From assembly GCA_021848865.1 (NCBI GenBank), contig JAJZTO010000033.1, forward strand, positions 1 through 12,877: a DNA stretch of 12,877 nucleotides, given 5' to 3'. The stretch is from Myxococcales bacterium (GTDB taxonomy: Bacteria; Myxococcota; Myxococcia; Myxococcales; Anaeromyxobacteraceae). The notes beneath the pieces were generated by a model. It was not told where the DNA came from, did no database searches, and saw only the letters and a program-made list of their open reading frames with translations. Shown piece by piece: positions 1-6,997 of the stretch (the stretch's first letter is position 1; every line of letters begins with the position of its first letter). Both the position numbers and the translations under genes were made by a program.

Positions 1-103
1 GCTGTTCAACTGGCTCGGGCAGGACCTGAGCGGCTGGCGCTGCGTCGATGCCTTCGCCGGCACCGGGGCGCTCGGCTTCGAGGCCGCCTCCCGGGGCGCC
101 GCC
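1..103 (+). pseudogene. rsmD: rsmD fragment (16S rRNA guanine-N2 methyltransferase), cut off after the SAM-binding motif
   Basis: Frame 2 from base 2 reads LFNWLGQDLSGW, then CVDAFAGTGALGFEAASRGA. This is the RsmD signature: the (RET)LFNWL segment followed by methyltransferase motif I (D-x-FAGTGALG-x-EA-x-SRGA), which binds S-adenosylmethionine. RsmD methylates G966 of 16S rRNA in E. coli. The expected continuation (a few hydrophobic residues and an acidic residue ending the next strand, then about 100 residues including the DPP catalytic motif) is absent. From about base 100 this frame becomes Arg/Pro-rich nonsense, while frame 3 becomes a plausible Pro-rich linker leading into a YIP1 protein. 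The 5' part lies outside the window. Identity of the fragment is secure. Whether the break is a real deletion or an assembly join cannot be told from sequence alone. Confidence 0.8.
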
Positions 104-851
104 GCTTCCTCCGCCCGGCGCCTGGGGGCCGATGCCCCCCGGGGGCGCGCCGCCGCCGCCCCCCGCCGACGGGGAGAGCGCCCCGTGGGTCCGCCGCGCC
201 CACCTCGGCTGGCTCCAGGCCTTCGGCCAGACGCTGAAGCTGGTGGCCTTCGAGCCCTCCCGCTTCTTCCGCCTGGTGAAGGTCTCCGAGTCCGGCTCGG
301 CGGTGCTCTTCGGCGTCATCGGCGCCACCGTCGGCACCTGGGTGTCGCTGCTCTTCAGCTACTTCACCGCCACCGCCTCCTACTCGATGATGGAGGGCTT
401 CCTGCGCCAGATGCAGGAGAAGGGGGTGGACCCGCAGGCCTTCGCCTGGGTCTTCAAGCAGGTGACCGGCGCCGCCTTCGCCCTCCAGGCGCTGGTGACG
501 CCGCTGCTGGCGGTGGTGGTGATCTACGTCGCCGCCGCCCTCTTCCACCTGGTGCTGCTCATCTTCCGCGGCGCGCCGCGCGGCTTCGACGGCACCCTGA
601 CGGTGGTGGGCTACGCCTACGGCATCTACGTCCTCACCGCCCTGCCCATGTGCGGCGGGCTGGTGGCGGTGGTCTGGTTCGCGGTGGCCGCCATCGCCGG
701 GCTCACCGAGGCGCACCGGGGCAAGACCTGGAAGTCGGCGCTGGCGGTCTTCGCCCCCTTCCTCCTCCTCTGCCTCGCCGGCTGCCTGGCGGCGGTGACC
801 ATCCCCGCCCTGATGAAGGCGTCGGTCCCGCCCGGCCCGACCTCGCTCTGA
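48..851 (+). CDS. YIP1-family multi-spanning membrane protein, N-terminus uncertain
   Basis: From W47 onward the protein looks genuine: an amphipathic stretch with FEPSRFF (residues 68-74), typical of bacterial YIP1-domain proteins where the F-x-P-x-x-FF motif precedes the first helix. Hydrophobic segments follow at about 84-110, 141-173, 184-220 and 230-256. The role of bacterial YIP1 proteins is poorly known, and no catalytic residues are visible. The start is doubtful. The ATG at 48 lies in sequence that codes for RsmD in another frame, so residues 1 to about 15 are probably not native. An in-frame ATG at 132 (residue 29) gives a Pro-rich start. Alternatively the true N-terminus, often a zinc ribbon in myxobacterial relatives, was lost at the junction near base 90-106. 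Frame 3 has a stop at 27-29, so the reading frame cannot extend further upstream. The stop lies 2 nt before the DUF2752 start, suggesting an operon. Confidence 0.75.
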   Translation: MPSPAPGRSASRPPPGAPPLPPPGAWGPMPPGGAPPPPPADGESAPWVRRAHLGWLQAFGQTLKLVAFEPSRFFRLVKVSESGSAVLFGVIGATVGTWVSLLFSYFTATASYSMMEGFLRQMQEKGVDPQAFAWVFKQVTGAAFALQALVTPLLAVVVIYVAAALFHLVLLIFRGAPRGFDGTLTVVGYAYGIYVLTALPMCGGLVAVVWFAVAAIAGLTEAHRGKTWKSALAVFAPFLLLCLAGCLAAVTIPALMKASVPPGPTSL

Positions 852-853
852 CC

Positions 854-1246
854 ATGGCGGCGGGGGAGCGGCGCTTCGGGCACGCGGAGGTCTTCGCCTC
901 GATCTTCGCGCTCTCCTTCCTGGCGGCCCGCTTCCTGCCGGTGCTGGGGCTCGGCCTGCAGTGCCCCCTCAAGGCCGCCACCGGCATCCCCTGCGCCACC
1001 TGCGGGATGACCCGGGCCTTCGTCTTTCTGGCCCACGGCGAGGTGGCCCGGGCCCTCGCCGCCAGCCCGCTCGGCGCCGTCGGCGCCGCCGGCGCCTGGG
1101 CCTTCGCCGCCGCCGCGGCGCTCCGCCTGGCCCTCGGCCTGCCCTGGCCGCGGGTGGGCCCGCGGGCGGCGCGGGTTGCGGCCGCCGCCGGGGCGGCGGC
1201 GCTGCTCGCAAACTGGGCCTGGGTCGTGGTAGCCCATCGGTCGTGA
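854..1246 (+). CDS. DUF2752 small membrane protein
   Basis: A 130-aa protein with the DUF2752 signature: C37-P, T43-G, C47-x-x-C50-G-x-T-R54 and H61-G, followed by AL-x-x-SPLG around 67-74. Three hydrophobic segments are visible at about 13-33, 73-95 and 105-127. The conserved Cys/Arg/His cluster sits at the end of helix 1. Its function is unknown in the family, and the cysteines could bind a metal or form disulfides. The ATG at 854 was chosen because it lies 2 nt after the YIP1 stop and gives the family's usual length. The end overlaps the plsY GTG start by 4 nt (gtga), so translation of the two is probably coupled. The family match is clear; no function is claimed. Confidence 0.88.
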   Translation: MAAGERRFGHAEVFASIFALSFLAARFLPVLGLGLQCPLKAATGIPCATCGMTRAFVFLAHGEVARALAASPLGAVGAAGAWAFAAAAALRLALGLPWPRVGPRAARVAAAAGAAALLANWAWVVVAHRS

Positions 1247-1857
1247 TCGCGGCGGTGGGCCTCCTGCTCGTCGTGGCCGGCTACCTCGTCGGCTCGATCC
1301 CCTTCGGCGTGCTGGTCTCCCGGCGCGCCGCCGGCGTCGATCCCCGCAGCGTCGGCTCCGGCAACATCGGCGCCTCGAACGTGACCCGCTCGGCGGGCAA
1401 GGCGGCCGGCGCCGCCACCCTGGTGCTCGACGCCGCCAAGGCGGCCCTTCCCATGCTGCTGGCGCGGCCGCTGCTCGAGCGCCTGGGGGCCTCCCCGGGC
1501 GCCGCCGAGGCCTGGTCGGTGGGGGTGGGGCTCGCCGCCTTCGCGGGCCACCTCTGGCCGGTGTGGCTCCGCTTCCAGGGGGGCAAGGGGGTGGCCACCG
1601 CCCTGGGGGTGTTCCTGGTGCTGGCGCCGGTGCAGGCGCTGCTGGGGGCGGCCGCCTTCGCGCTGGCCTACGGCGCCACCCGCATCGCCGCGGTCGGCTC
1701 GCTCACCGGCGTCGCGGTCTGCACCATCGGCACCTTCCTGGTCCACGGGGCGGCCAGCGCCGTCTCCTGGGCCGGGCTGGTGGTGGCGGCGCTCATCGCC
1801 TGGCGCCACCGCGGCAACATCCAGCGGATGCTGCGCGGGACCGAGAACAAGGTCTAG
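1243..1857 (+). CDS. plsY: Glycerol-3-phosphate acyltransferase PlsY (acyl-phosphate dependent)
   Basis: PlsY is an inner-membrane enzyme that transfers an acyl group from acyl-phosphate to sn-glycerol-3-phosphate, making lysophosphatidate in the first step of phospholipid synthesis. The three conserved loops are present: GSIPFG (17-22) with SGNIGASNVTR (39-49), HLWPVWLRFQGGKGVAT (103-119) and RHRGNIQRMLRGTENK (188-203). About five hydrophobic helices span the 204 residues, a normal length for the family. The GTG start overlaps the DUF2752 stop (gtga), and the hydrophobic segment begins right after it, which fits the family N-terminus. The gene converges on ftsK with only 8 nt between the stop codons and no visible intrinsic terminator. 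Its partner PlsX is not in the window. Confidence 0.96.
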   Translation: MIAAVGLLLVVAGYLVGSIPFGVLVSRRAAGVDPRSVGSGNIGASNVTRSAGKAAGAATLVLDAAKAALPMLLARPLLERLGASPGAAEAWSVGVGLAAFAGHLWPVWLRFQGGKGVATALGVFLVLAPVQALLGAAAFALAYGATRIAAVGSLTGVAVCTIGTFLVHGAASAVSWAGLVVAALIAWRHRGNIQRMLRGTENKV

Positions 1858-1865
1858 GGCGGCCC

Positions 1866-4622
1866 CTAGACGTTGGGCTGCTCGCCCATCTCGCCGACGG
1901 GCCGGATCAGCACCTGGCGCGGCTTCACGCCGTTGGCCGGGCCGACCACCCCCTCGCGCTCCATGCGCTCGACGATCTTGGCCGCCTTGTTGTAGCCGAG
2001 CCGCATCTCGCGCTGGAGCTTGGAGACCGAGACCTCCTCCATGCGCGACACCAGCTCCAGCGCCTGGTCGTAGGCCGGGTCGTCCTCGTCGTACCCCTGG
2101 CCGCCGGCCTCGCCGGCGTCGCGGGCCCGGAGGATGGTCTCGTCGTAGAGCGGCTTGCCCTGCTCCTTGAGGAAGCCGACCACGCGGTGCAGCTCGTCCT
2201 CGGAGACGAAGGCGCCCTGCACCCGGGTGATGGGCTGGGTGGCGGTCATCACCAGCATGTCGCCGTCGCCGAGCAGCGACTCGGCCCCGGGGCCGTTGAT
2301 GATGGTGGAGGAGTCGTGGCGCGACTGCAGCCGGAAGCTGATGCGGGCCGGGAAGTTGTTCTTGATCATCCCGGTGACCACGTCGGTGGAGGGGCGCTGG
2401 GTGGCGACGATGAGGTGGATGCCGGTGGCCCGGGCCTTCTGGGCGAGCCGGGCCAGCGCGATCTCCACCTCGCGAGGCGCCGTCATCATGAGGTCCGCGA
2501 GCTCGTCGATGACCACCACGATCCAGGGCAGCTTCTGGGGGAGCTTGCGGGGGGCGTCGAGCTCGGCCGCCGGGTCGGCCGGCGGCGGCTCGACCGGGTC
2601 CTCGAAGGGGGCGCTGGCGGCGAGGGGCGCGGGCGCGGCCCCGGCCGCCTCGGCCGCCAGCCGGGCGGCCGCCTGCTCCTCGGTCTCGCCGGCGGCCACG
2701 TCCACCACCAGCAGCTTGCGCGGCGGCGCCGCGTCGTCGGGCTCTTCGAAGCCCCGCCCCTCGGCGCGGAGCCTCTCCACCTTGGCGTTGTAGGATTTCA
2801 GGTCCTTGGAGCCGGTGTCGGCGAGGATCTGGGTGCGCCGCTCCATCTCGTCCACCGCCCACTGCAGGGCGCGGGCGGCCTTGGCGGCGTCGGTGACCAC
2901 CGGCAGGAGGAGGTGCGGGATCTCCTCGTAGGCCGACAGCTCGGTCATCTTCGGGTCCACCATGATCATCCGCACCTGGTCCGGCGTCTGCCGGTAGAGC
3001 AAGGAGAGGATCATCGTGTTCAGGCCCACCGACTTGCCGGCGCCGGTGGTGCCGGCGATGAGCAGGTGGGGCATGCGCTGCAGGTCGACGCAGTAGGGGA
3101 GCCCCTCGATGTTCTTGCCCAGGGCCAGCGGCAGCATCCCGCCCGCGTGGCGGTAGGTCTCGGTCTCCAGCACCTCGCGCAGCGTGACCATGGCGCGGTC
3201 GCGGTTCGGGACCTCGATGCCCACCACGCCCTTGCCGGGGATGGGGGCGATGATGCGGATGCGCGTCGCCGACAAGGCCATGGTCAGCTCCTTGTCGAGG
3301 TTCTCGATGCGCGACAGCTTCACGCCCGCCTCGGGCGAGAACTCGAAGAGCGTCACCACCGGGCCGGGCCGGATGTGGCGGATCACCCCGTCGACGCCGT
3401 GCTGGCGCAGGGTGGAGGTGATGACCTCGGCGGCCTTGCGCAGCGCCTGCTCGTCCAGCTCGGCGCGGGCCCCGGGCCCGGGCGCGTCCAGCAGCTCGGT
3501 GGTGGGCAGCCGGAAGGTCTCGCCCGACTGGAGGAAGGCGAAGGCCGGGGCCTCCTTCCGCTCCTTCCGCTTGCGGCCGCGCTCCCGCATCGCGTCGGAG
3601 AGCACGATCTGCGGCCGCTCCGGAGGCAGGGGCTCGGCGGGCGCCGCCGGGACCGGCTCGACGGCCGCCGGGGCGGCGGGCTCGGGCGCCGCCGCGGGCG
3701 CCGGCTCCTCCTCGGCCGCGGGCGCGGCGACGATCTCGGGCTCCCTGCGGCGGCGGCGCGGCCGCTCCTCCTCCTCGTCCTCCCCGGGCGCGGCCGAGGC
3801 GGCCCGCAGCTCCCGGAGCCCCGCGGTCCAGGCCGGCTCGTCGCCCCAGCCGGTGGTGCGCTCCCGCTCGTCGGCCAGCGCCCCGGCGACCGCCAGGGCC
3901 TCGGCCTCGTCCTCGGGGTTGCGGGCCTCGACCAGCGCCGCGTCGGCCGCCCGCCGTGCGGCGTCCTCGGCCCGGAGCTCCCGGACCGCCTCGCGGTGGC
4001 GGCCCACCGCCGCCGCCAGCCGCGCGGCGCCGAAGGCGGCCGCGGCCCTGGTGGCGCGCCAGGCCAGGCCCGCGGCCTGCTGGACCTTGAAGTCGGCGGC
4101 CACGATCAGCGCCACCACCGCCACCGCGCCCAGCGCCAGCGCCGTGCCAACACCGCCGAGCAGCGCCGTGGCCCGCCGGCAGAGGAAGGCGCCCACGGCG
4201 CCGCCGGCCGGGAAGCTCGACAGGCCGCGGCCGGCGAGGGCCAGGTGGGCCAGGGCGGCGACCGAGAGGATCAGCACCAGGTAGGCCGCCGACGCGACCA
4301 GGGTGACGCGGCGGGCCTCGCCCCGGAACAGCTTCCAGCCGCCGGTGGCCAGCGCGAAGGGGAGGACCAGGGCGGCGAAGCCCATGGCCCGGTAGAGCAG
4401 CGCCGCCAGGTGGTGGCCGAGCGGCCCGACCAGGTTGGAGGCGGGGGGCAGGCCCCGGGCGATGAGCTGGCCGTCGAGGGCCTGGAAGGTGACGAGCGCC
4501 AGGCCGGAGAGCAGGCCGGCGGCGGTGAGCAGGACCGCCGCGACGTCCCGGCCCATCCCGGTGCGGCTCCCGCCGCCCTCCTTGACCCTGCTGCGCCCCG
4601 TGCGGCGGTTGCCCTTGCCCAT
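1866..4622 (-). CDS. ftsK: DNA translocase FtsK/SpoIIIE
   Basis: FtsK pumps double-stranded DNA at the septum and helps resolve chromosome dimers. The 918-aa protein has four N-terminal membrane segments (about 26-47, 73-97, 106-130, 152-177), an Ala/Pro/Glu-rich linker to about 370, then the motor. Visible motor motifs are PGKGVVGIEVPN, LLIAGTTGAGKS with Walker A at 524-531, and the VVVIDELADL Walker B with D706/E707. ATQRPS and SRHDSSTIINGPGAESLLG follow. A C-terminal winged-helix gamma domain (about 850-905, LGYNKAAKIVERMEREG), which reads oriented DNA sequences in the family, is present. The stretch between SYNAKVERL (near 610) and Walker B is about 90 residues, roughly twice that of E. 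coli FtsK, and is Ala/Pro/acid-rich. The ATG at 4622 was chosen because it precedes the basic N-terminus and lies about 50 nt downstream of a promoter; a second ATG at 4556 is possible. The open frame continues far upstream, but only as the antisense of the divergent gene. Confidence 0.96.
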   Translation of the reverse strand: MGKGNRRTGRSRVKEGGGSRTGMGRDVAAVLLTAAGLLSGLALVTFQALDGQLIARGLPPASNLVGPLGHHLAALLYRAMGFAALVLPFALATGGWKLFRGEARRVTLVASAAYLVLILSVAALAHLALAGRGLSSFPAGGAVGAFLCRRATALLGGVGTALALGAVAVVALIVAADFKVQQAAGLAWRATRAAAAFGAARLAAAVGRHREAVRELRAEDAARRAADAALVEARNPEDEAEALAVAGALADERERTTGWGDEPAWTAGLRELRAASAAPGEDEEEERPRRRRREPEIVAAPAAEEEPAPAAAPEPAAPAAVEPVPAAPAEPLPPERPQIVLSDAMRERGRKRKERKEAPAFAFLQSGETFRLPTTELLDAPGPGARAELDEQALRKAAEVITSTLRQHGVDGVIRHIRPGPVVTLFEFSPEAGVKLSRIENLDKELTMALSATRIRIIAPIPGKGVVGIEVPNRDRAMVTLREVLETETYRHAGGMLPLALGKNIEGLPYCVDLQRMPHLLIAGTTGAGKSVGLNTMILSLLYRQTPDQVRMIMVDPKMTELSAYEEIPHLLLPVVTDAAKAARALQWAVDEMERRTQILADTGSKDLKSYNAKVERLRAEGRGFEEPDDAAPPRKLLVVDVAAGETEEQAAARLAAEAAGAAPAPLAASAPFEDPVEPPPADPAAELDAPRKLPQKLPWIVVVIDELADLMMTAPREVEIALARLAQKARATGIHLIVATQRPSTDVVTGMIKNNFPARISFRLQSRHDSSTIINGPGAESLLGDGDMLVMTATQPITRVQGAFVSEDELHRVVGFLKEQGKPLYDETILRARDAGEAGGQGYDEDDPAYDQALELVSRMEEVSVSKLQREMRLGYNKAAKIVERMEREGVVGPANGVKPRQVLIRPVGEMGEQPNV

Positions 4623-4681
4623 GTGTCGAGAGACCCCGTTGGCCGCGGCCCCGCCCGCGCGGGCCGGACCGGTGCTAGCCG

Positions 4682-4709
4682 AGGATATCGGGGGGGGTCC
4701 ATGGGTCAA
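4682..4709 (-). promoter_or_regulatory. Putative sigma-70 promoter for ftsK with a C8 run in the spacer
   Basis: Reading the minus strand, TTGACC (complement of 4704-4709, 5/6 to consensus) is followed after 16 nt by TATCCT (complement of 4682-4687, 4/6). Transcription would begin near 4675, giving a leader of about 50 nt before the ftsK ATG at 4622. The spacer contains eight consecutive C (G8 at 4690-4697 on the plus strand). The 4623-4772 region between divergent genes is conspicuously less GC-rich than its surroundings. This is pattern matching only, without expression evidence. Confidence 0.5.
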
Positions 4710-4772
4710 TTTTTCGGGCGCGGTTGATCTTGCGTACAATCCGGGCCGGGCGTTACTTTCGCCAGGTCGATC

Positions 4773-6641
4773 ATGGAAGTTCGCTGCGAACGCTGCCGGG
4801 CCCAGTACGTGTTCGCCGACGACCAGGTCGGCGAGCACGGTCTCACCGTGCGCTGCTCCAACTGCGGCCACCTCTTCAAGGTGAAGCGGAAGGCGCTGGT
4901 GGTCACGCTGCCGGTGGGGCCGGAGGAGGGCGGCGCCGGCGCCGTGTCGGCCGCGGACGCCCACCGCGCCGCGGCGGTGCAGGCGGCGGCGCAGGCGGTC
5001 TTCGCCGAGGCGGAGCGCCGCGAGTGGACGCTGCGCCAGCCCTCGGGCCAGACCTACACCTTCAAGGACATGAGCACGCTCCACCGCTGGATCGTGGAGC
5101 GCAAGGCGCACCGGGAGGACGAGATCTGCCGCCCGGGCGAGCCCTGGCGGCGGCTGGGCTCCATCGCCGAGCTGCAGAGCTTCTTCGCGGTGGTCGAGGC
5201 GGCGGAGCGTGCCGCGCAGGCGCCGGCCCCGCCGCCGTCGCAGCCGACCGCGGTGCAGTTCCCGGCGGCCGCCGCCCCGGCGCGGGTCGATCAGCCCTCG
5301 CCGCTCTCGGTCGCCGCCCGCACCGAGTTCTTCTCCGCGCCCCCGCCGGCCGCGCCCGCCGCGCCGCGCACGGAGTTCTTCGCGCCGCCTCCGCCGGCCG
5401 CGCCCCGGACCGAGTTCTTCGTCCCCCCGGCCGCGCCGCCCGCGGCGGCGCCCCCGACCGAGCTCTTCGCGCCGCCGCCCGCTCCCCCGCCCCCGGCGCC
5501 TCCGGTCTCCCGGCTCGACGGGATCTTCACGCCCGACCCCATGCCGCTGGCCGCGCTCGCGGAGGGCGCGGCCGCTCCCGCCGCCTCCGCGTCCGGAACG
5601 GAGCAGGGCTTCCCGCCGCCTCCGGCCCCGGTGCGCGCGCCGGGCGCCGCCTGGGAGGGGCAGCGCCCGGCACCGGCCCGGGCGACGGCCCGCGAGCCGG
5701 CCTGGACCAGCGCCGACCAGCAGACGGGCGGGACGATGGTGGAGGGCGGGGTGCCCGCGCCGAAGCGTCGCGGCGCCGGTCCGGTCCTGGGGGTCATCCT
5801 CGGGACCGGCCTCGTGGTCGGCGCCGCGGGCTGGTGGTTCTTCCTGCGCCAGCCCGAGCCGGCGTCGCGCCCGGTCGTCGCCGCGGCGCCCGCGCCGGTC
5901 CCGACCCTGCCTCCCCCGGCGGCGCCGTTCGTTCCGCCGCCGGCCGCGAAGGCCCCCGAGCCGGCGCCGGCCGTGGCCCAGGCCGCGCCCGTTCCCGCGG
6001 CGCCGGCCGGATCGGCGCTGGCCGCGAACCCGGAGCCCACGAAGGCCGAACCCGCCAAGGCCGAACCGGCGAAGACGGAACCCGCGCAGGCCGAGCCCGC
6101 GAAGCCGGCCGAGCCGGCCCCGGCGGTGGCGAAGGCCGAGCCCGCGCCGGCCGCCGAGCCTCCGCCGCCGGCCCGGGCCGAGCCGGCGAAGGCGGCGGCG
6201 CCCGCGCCCGAGCCGCCCGCCGAGCCGCCGCCCGCGAAGGCCGTCGCGGCGAAGAAGCCGCCGCCCGCGAAGGCGGCGCCGCGGACCGCGAAGTCGCTCG
6301 TCGCCGAGGCGCGGAAGCTGCGCGAGCGGGGCAAGACCTCGCAGGCGCTCGACCTCTACGGCAGGGCCGTGGAGCTGCAGCCCGAGAACCCCGACGCCCT
6401 GGCGGGGCGCGGCTGGTGCTACCTGGAGCTCTCGCAGTACGGGCCGGCCGAGGCCAGCTTCACGGCGGCGCTGGAGGCCGATCCGGAGGGCGCCGACGCG
6501 CTGCTGGGCCTCGCCGAGACCTACCGCTACGAGGGGAAGCGGCGCGAGGCGGTGAAGTACTACGAGCGCTACCTCGCCGCCCACCCCCAGGGCGAGGACG
6601 CCGTCGCCGCCAAGAACGCCATCCAGCAGCTCAAGGAGTGA
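4773..6641 (+). CDS. MJ0042 zinc-ribbon / GYF-like / single-TM / TPR protein, GltJ(AgmX)-like in its N-terminal half
   Basis: The 622-aa protein has five parts. Residues 2-38 are an MJ0042-type zinc ribbon with C5-x2-C8 and C28-x2-C31. Residues about 87-140 start with EWTLRQPSGQ and continue FKDMSTLHRWIVERK and GEPWRRLGSIAELQSFF; the order of elements resembles GYF_2/DUF4339 domains. A Pro/Ala-rich linker follows, with four [RP]-TE-[FL]-F motifs. One membrane helix lies at about 335-357. The outer part has EPAK repeats and about three TPR units (505-622). The topology is probably cytoplasmic N-terminus and periplasmic TPRs. The N-terminal half resembles myxobacterial GltJ/AgmX, where the zinc ribbon and GYF domain bind motility regulators, but a TPR tail differs from the TonB-type end I recall for that protein. 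The function is not established. The ATG at 4773 begins the zinc ribbon directly. The stop is followed within 8 nt by the next gene, so the two are probably co-transcribed. Confidence 0.85.
   Translation: MEVRCERCRAQYVFADDQVGEHGLTVRCSNCGHLFKVKRKALVVTLPVGPEEGGAGAVSAADAHRAAAVQAAAQAVFAEAERREWTLRQPSGQTYTFKDMSTLHRWIVERKAHREDEICRPGEPWRRLGSIAELQSFFAVVEAAERAAQAPAPPPSQPTAVQFPAAAAPARVDQPSPLSVAARTEFFSAPPPAAPAAPRTEFFAPPPPAAPRTEFFVPPAAPPAAAPPTELFAPPPAPPPPAPPVSRLDGIFTPDPMPLAALAEGAAAPAASASGTEQGFPPPPAPVRAPGAAWEGQRPAPARATAREPAWTSADQQTGGTMVEGGVPAPKRRGAGPVLGVILGTGLVVGAAGWWFFLRQPEPASRPVVAAAPAPVPTLPPPAAPFVPPPAAKAPEPAPAVAQAAPVPAAPAGSALAANPEPTKAEPAKAEPAKTEPAQAEPAKPAEPAPAVAKAEPAPAAEPPPPARAEPAKAAAPAPEPPAEPPPAKAVAAKKPPPAKAAPRTAKSLVAEARKLRERGKTSQALDLYGRAVELQPENPDALAGRGWCYLELSQYGPAEASFTAALEADPEGADALLGLAETYRYEGKRREAVKYYERYLAAHPQGEDAVAAKNAIQQLKE
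5322..5468 (+). repeat. Four-copy TEFF/TELF-PPP motif repeat inside the linker
   Basis: The linker of the 622-aa protein carries TEFF at residues 184, 200 and 213 and TELF at 229. Each is followed by a hydrophobic or small residue and a run of Pro/Ala; spacing is 13 to 16 residues. The even spacing and the bulky Phe pair standing out of a Pro/Ala background suggest an array of short binding motifs rather than random low complexity. The function is inferred only. Confidence 0.75.
6033..6104 (+). repeat. Five-residue EPAK tandem repeat
   Basis: Residues 421-444 of the 622-aa protein read EPTK-AEPAK-AEPAK-TEPAQ-AEPAK, a pentapeptide repeat with some synonymous codon changes between copies. It lies just outside the predicted membrane helix and before the TPR region. 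Such Lys/Glu/Pro/Ala spacers are common as extended periplasmic linkers in proteins that span the envelope. Confidence 0.8.
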
Positions 6642-6648
6642 AGTGCCC

Positions 6649-6990
6649 ATGCCGGACCGTGGACCGAACAAGCCGAGCGCCACCGAGGACGACTTCTTCG
6701 CCCGCGAGGACGTGGAGAAGAAGCGCAAGCTGGCGCAGCAGCTGCAGAAGAGCCTCTCCGCCGAGGAGCGCGGGAAGCTGCAGGCGGAGCACCACATGCA
6801 CTGCCCGCGCTGCGGCGTGACCATGCAGGAGGTCCACTTCGGCAAGCTCACCGTGGACGTGTGCTTCAACTGCAACGGCGCCTTCCTCGACCGCGCCGAG
6901 ATCGAGGTCATCGCCGCGCCGCACCAGAAGGGGATCATGGGAGCCATCCTCAACTGGTTCAAGGACGAGACCCAGCGCCCGGTGAAGTAG
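6649..6990 (+). CDS. Small zf-TFIIB-type zinc-ribbon protein
   Basis: A 113-aa protein. The N-terminal half is charged and probably helical (residues 13-48). It is followed by a zinc ribbon: HC52-PRC55-G, then C72-FNC75-NGAFLDRAEIE. The CxxC-x16-CxxC spacing and the LDR-x-E-[IL]-E tail match the zf-TFIIB (Pfam TFIIB zinc-binding) family found in many small bacterial proteins of unknown role. The ATG at 6649 was chosen because the AAGGAG at 6633-6638 lies 10 nt upstream, inside the last two codons of the preceding gene. The in-frame GTG at 6643 is only 4 nt from that site. It is probably in the same transcript as the zinc-ribbon/TPR gene. Whether it binds nucleic acid or protein cannot be said. 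Confidence 0.88.
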   Translation: MPDRGPNKPSATEDDFFAREDVEKKRKLAQQLQKSLSAEERGKLQAEHHMHCPRCGVTMQEVHFGKLTVDVCFNCNGAFLDRAEIEVIAAPHQKGIMGAILNWFKDETQRPVK

Positions 6991-6997
6991 GCGGCCC

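Noticed and set aside
1858..1865. A shared bidirectional terminator between plsY and ftsK
   Set aside because: Only 8 nt separate the stop codons, and no stem with flanking T or A runs is visible there.
1563..4727. Plus-strand open frame of about 1,050 codons across the ftsK locus
   Set aside because: It is the shadow of ftsK, rich in His/Arg/Gly/Leu with no recognisable motif, while the opposite strand encodes all FtsK motor motifs.
4724..4740. TTGATC and TACAAT as a plus-strand promoter for the zinc-ribbon gene
   Set aside because: The boxes are only 5 nt apart. TACAAT alone could be a -10, but no convincing -35 lies 16-18 nt upstream, so it was not listed.
5322..6104. Repetitive DNA in the linker as a CRISPR or mobile-element repeat
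   Set aside because: The repeats are in frame, with codon variation, inside a continuous coding sequence, so they are protein repeats.
4623..6962. Very long minus-strand open frame continuing upstream of ftsK, predicting a protein of about 1,700 residues
   Set aside because: The upstream part is the antisense of the zinc-ribbon/TPR gene and has Arg/Gly/Leu-rich composition without domains. Long antisense frames are expected in GC-rich DNA. FtsK itself starts at 4622.
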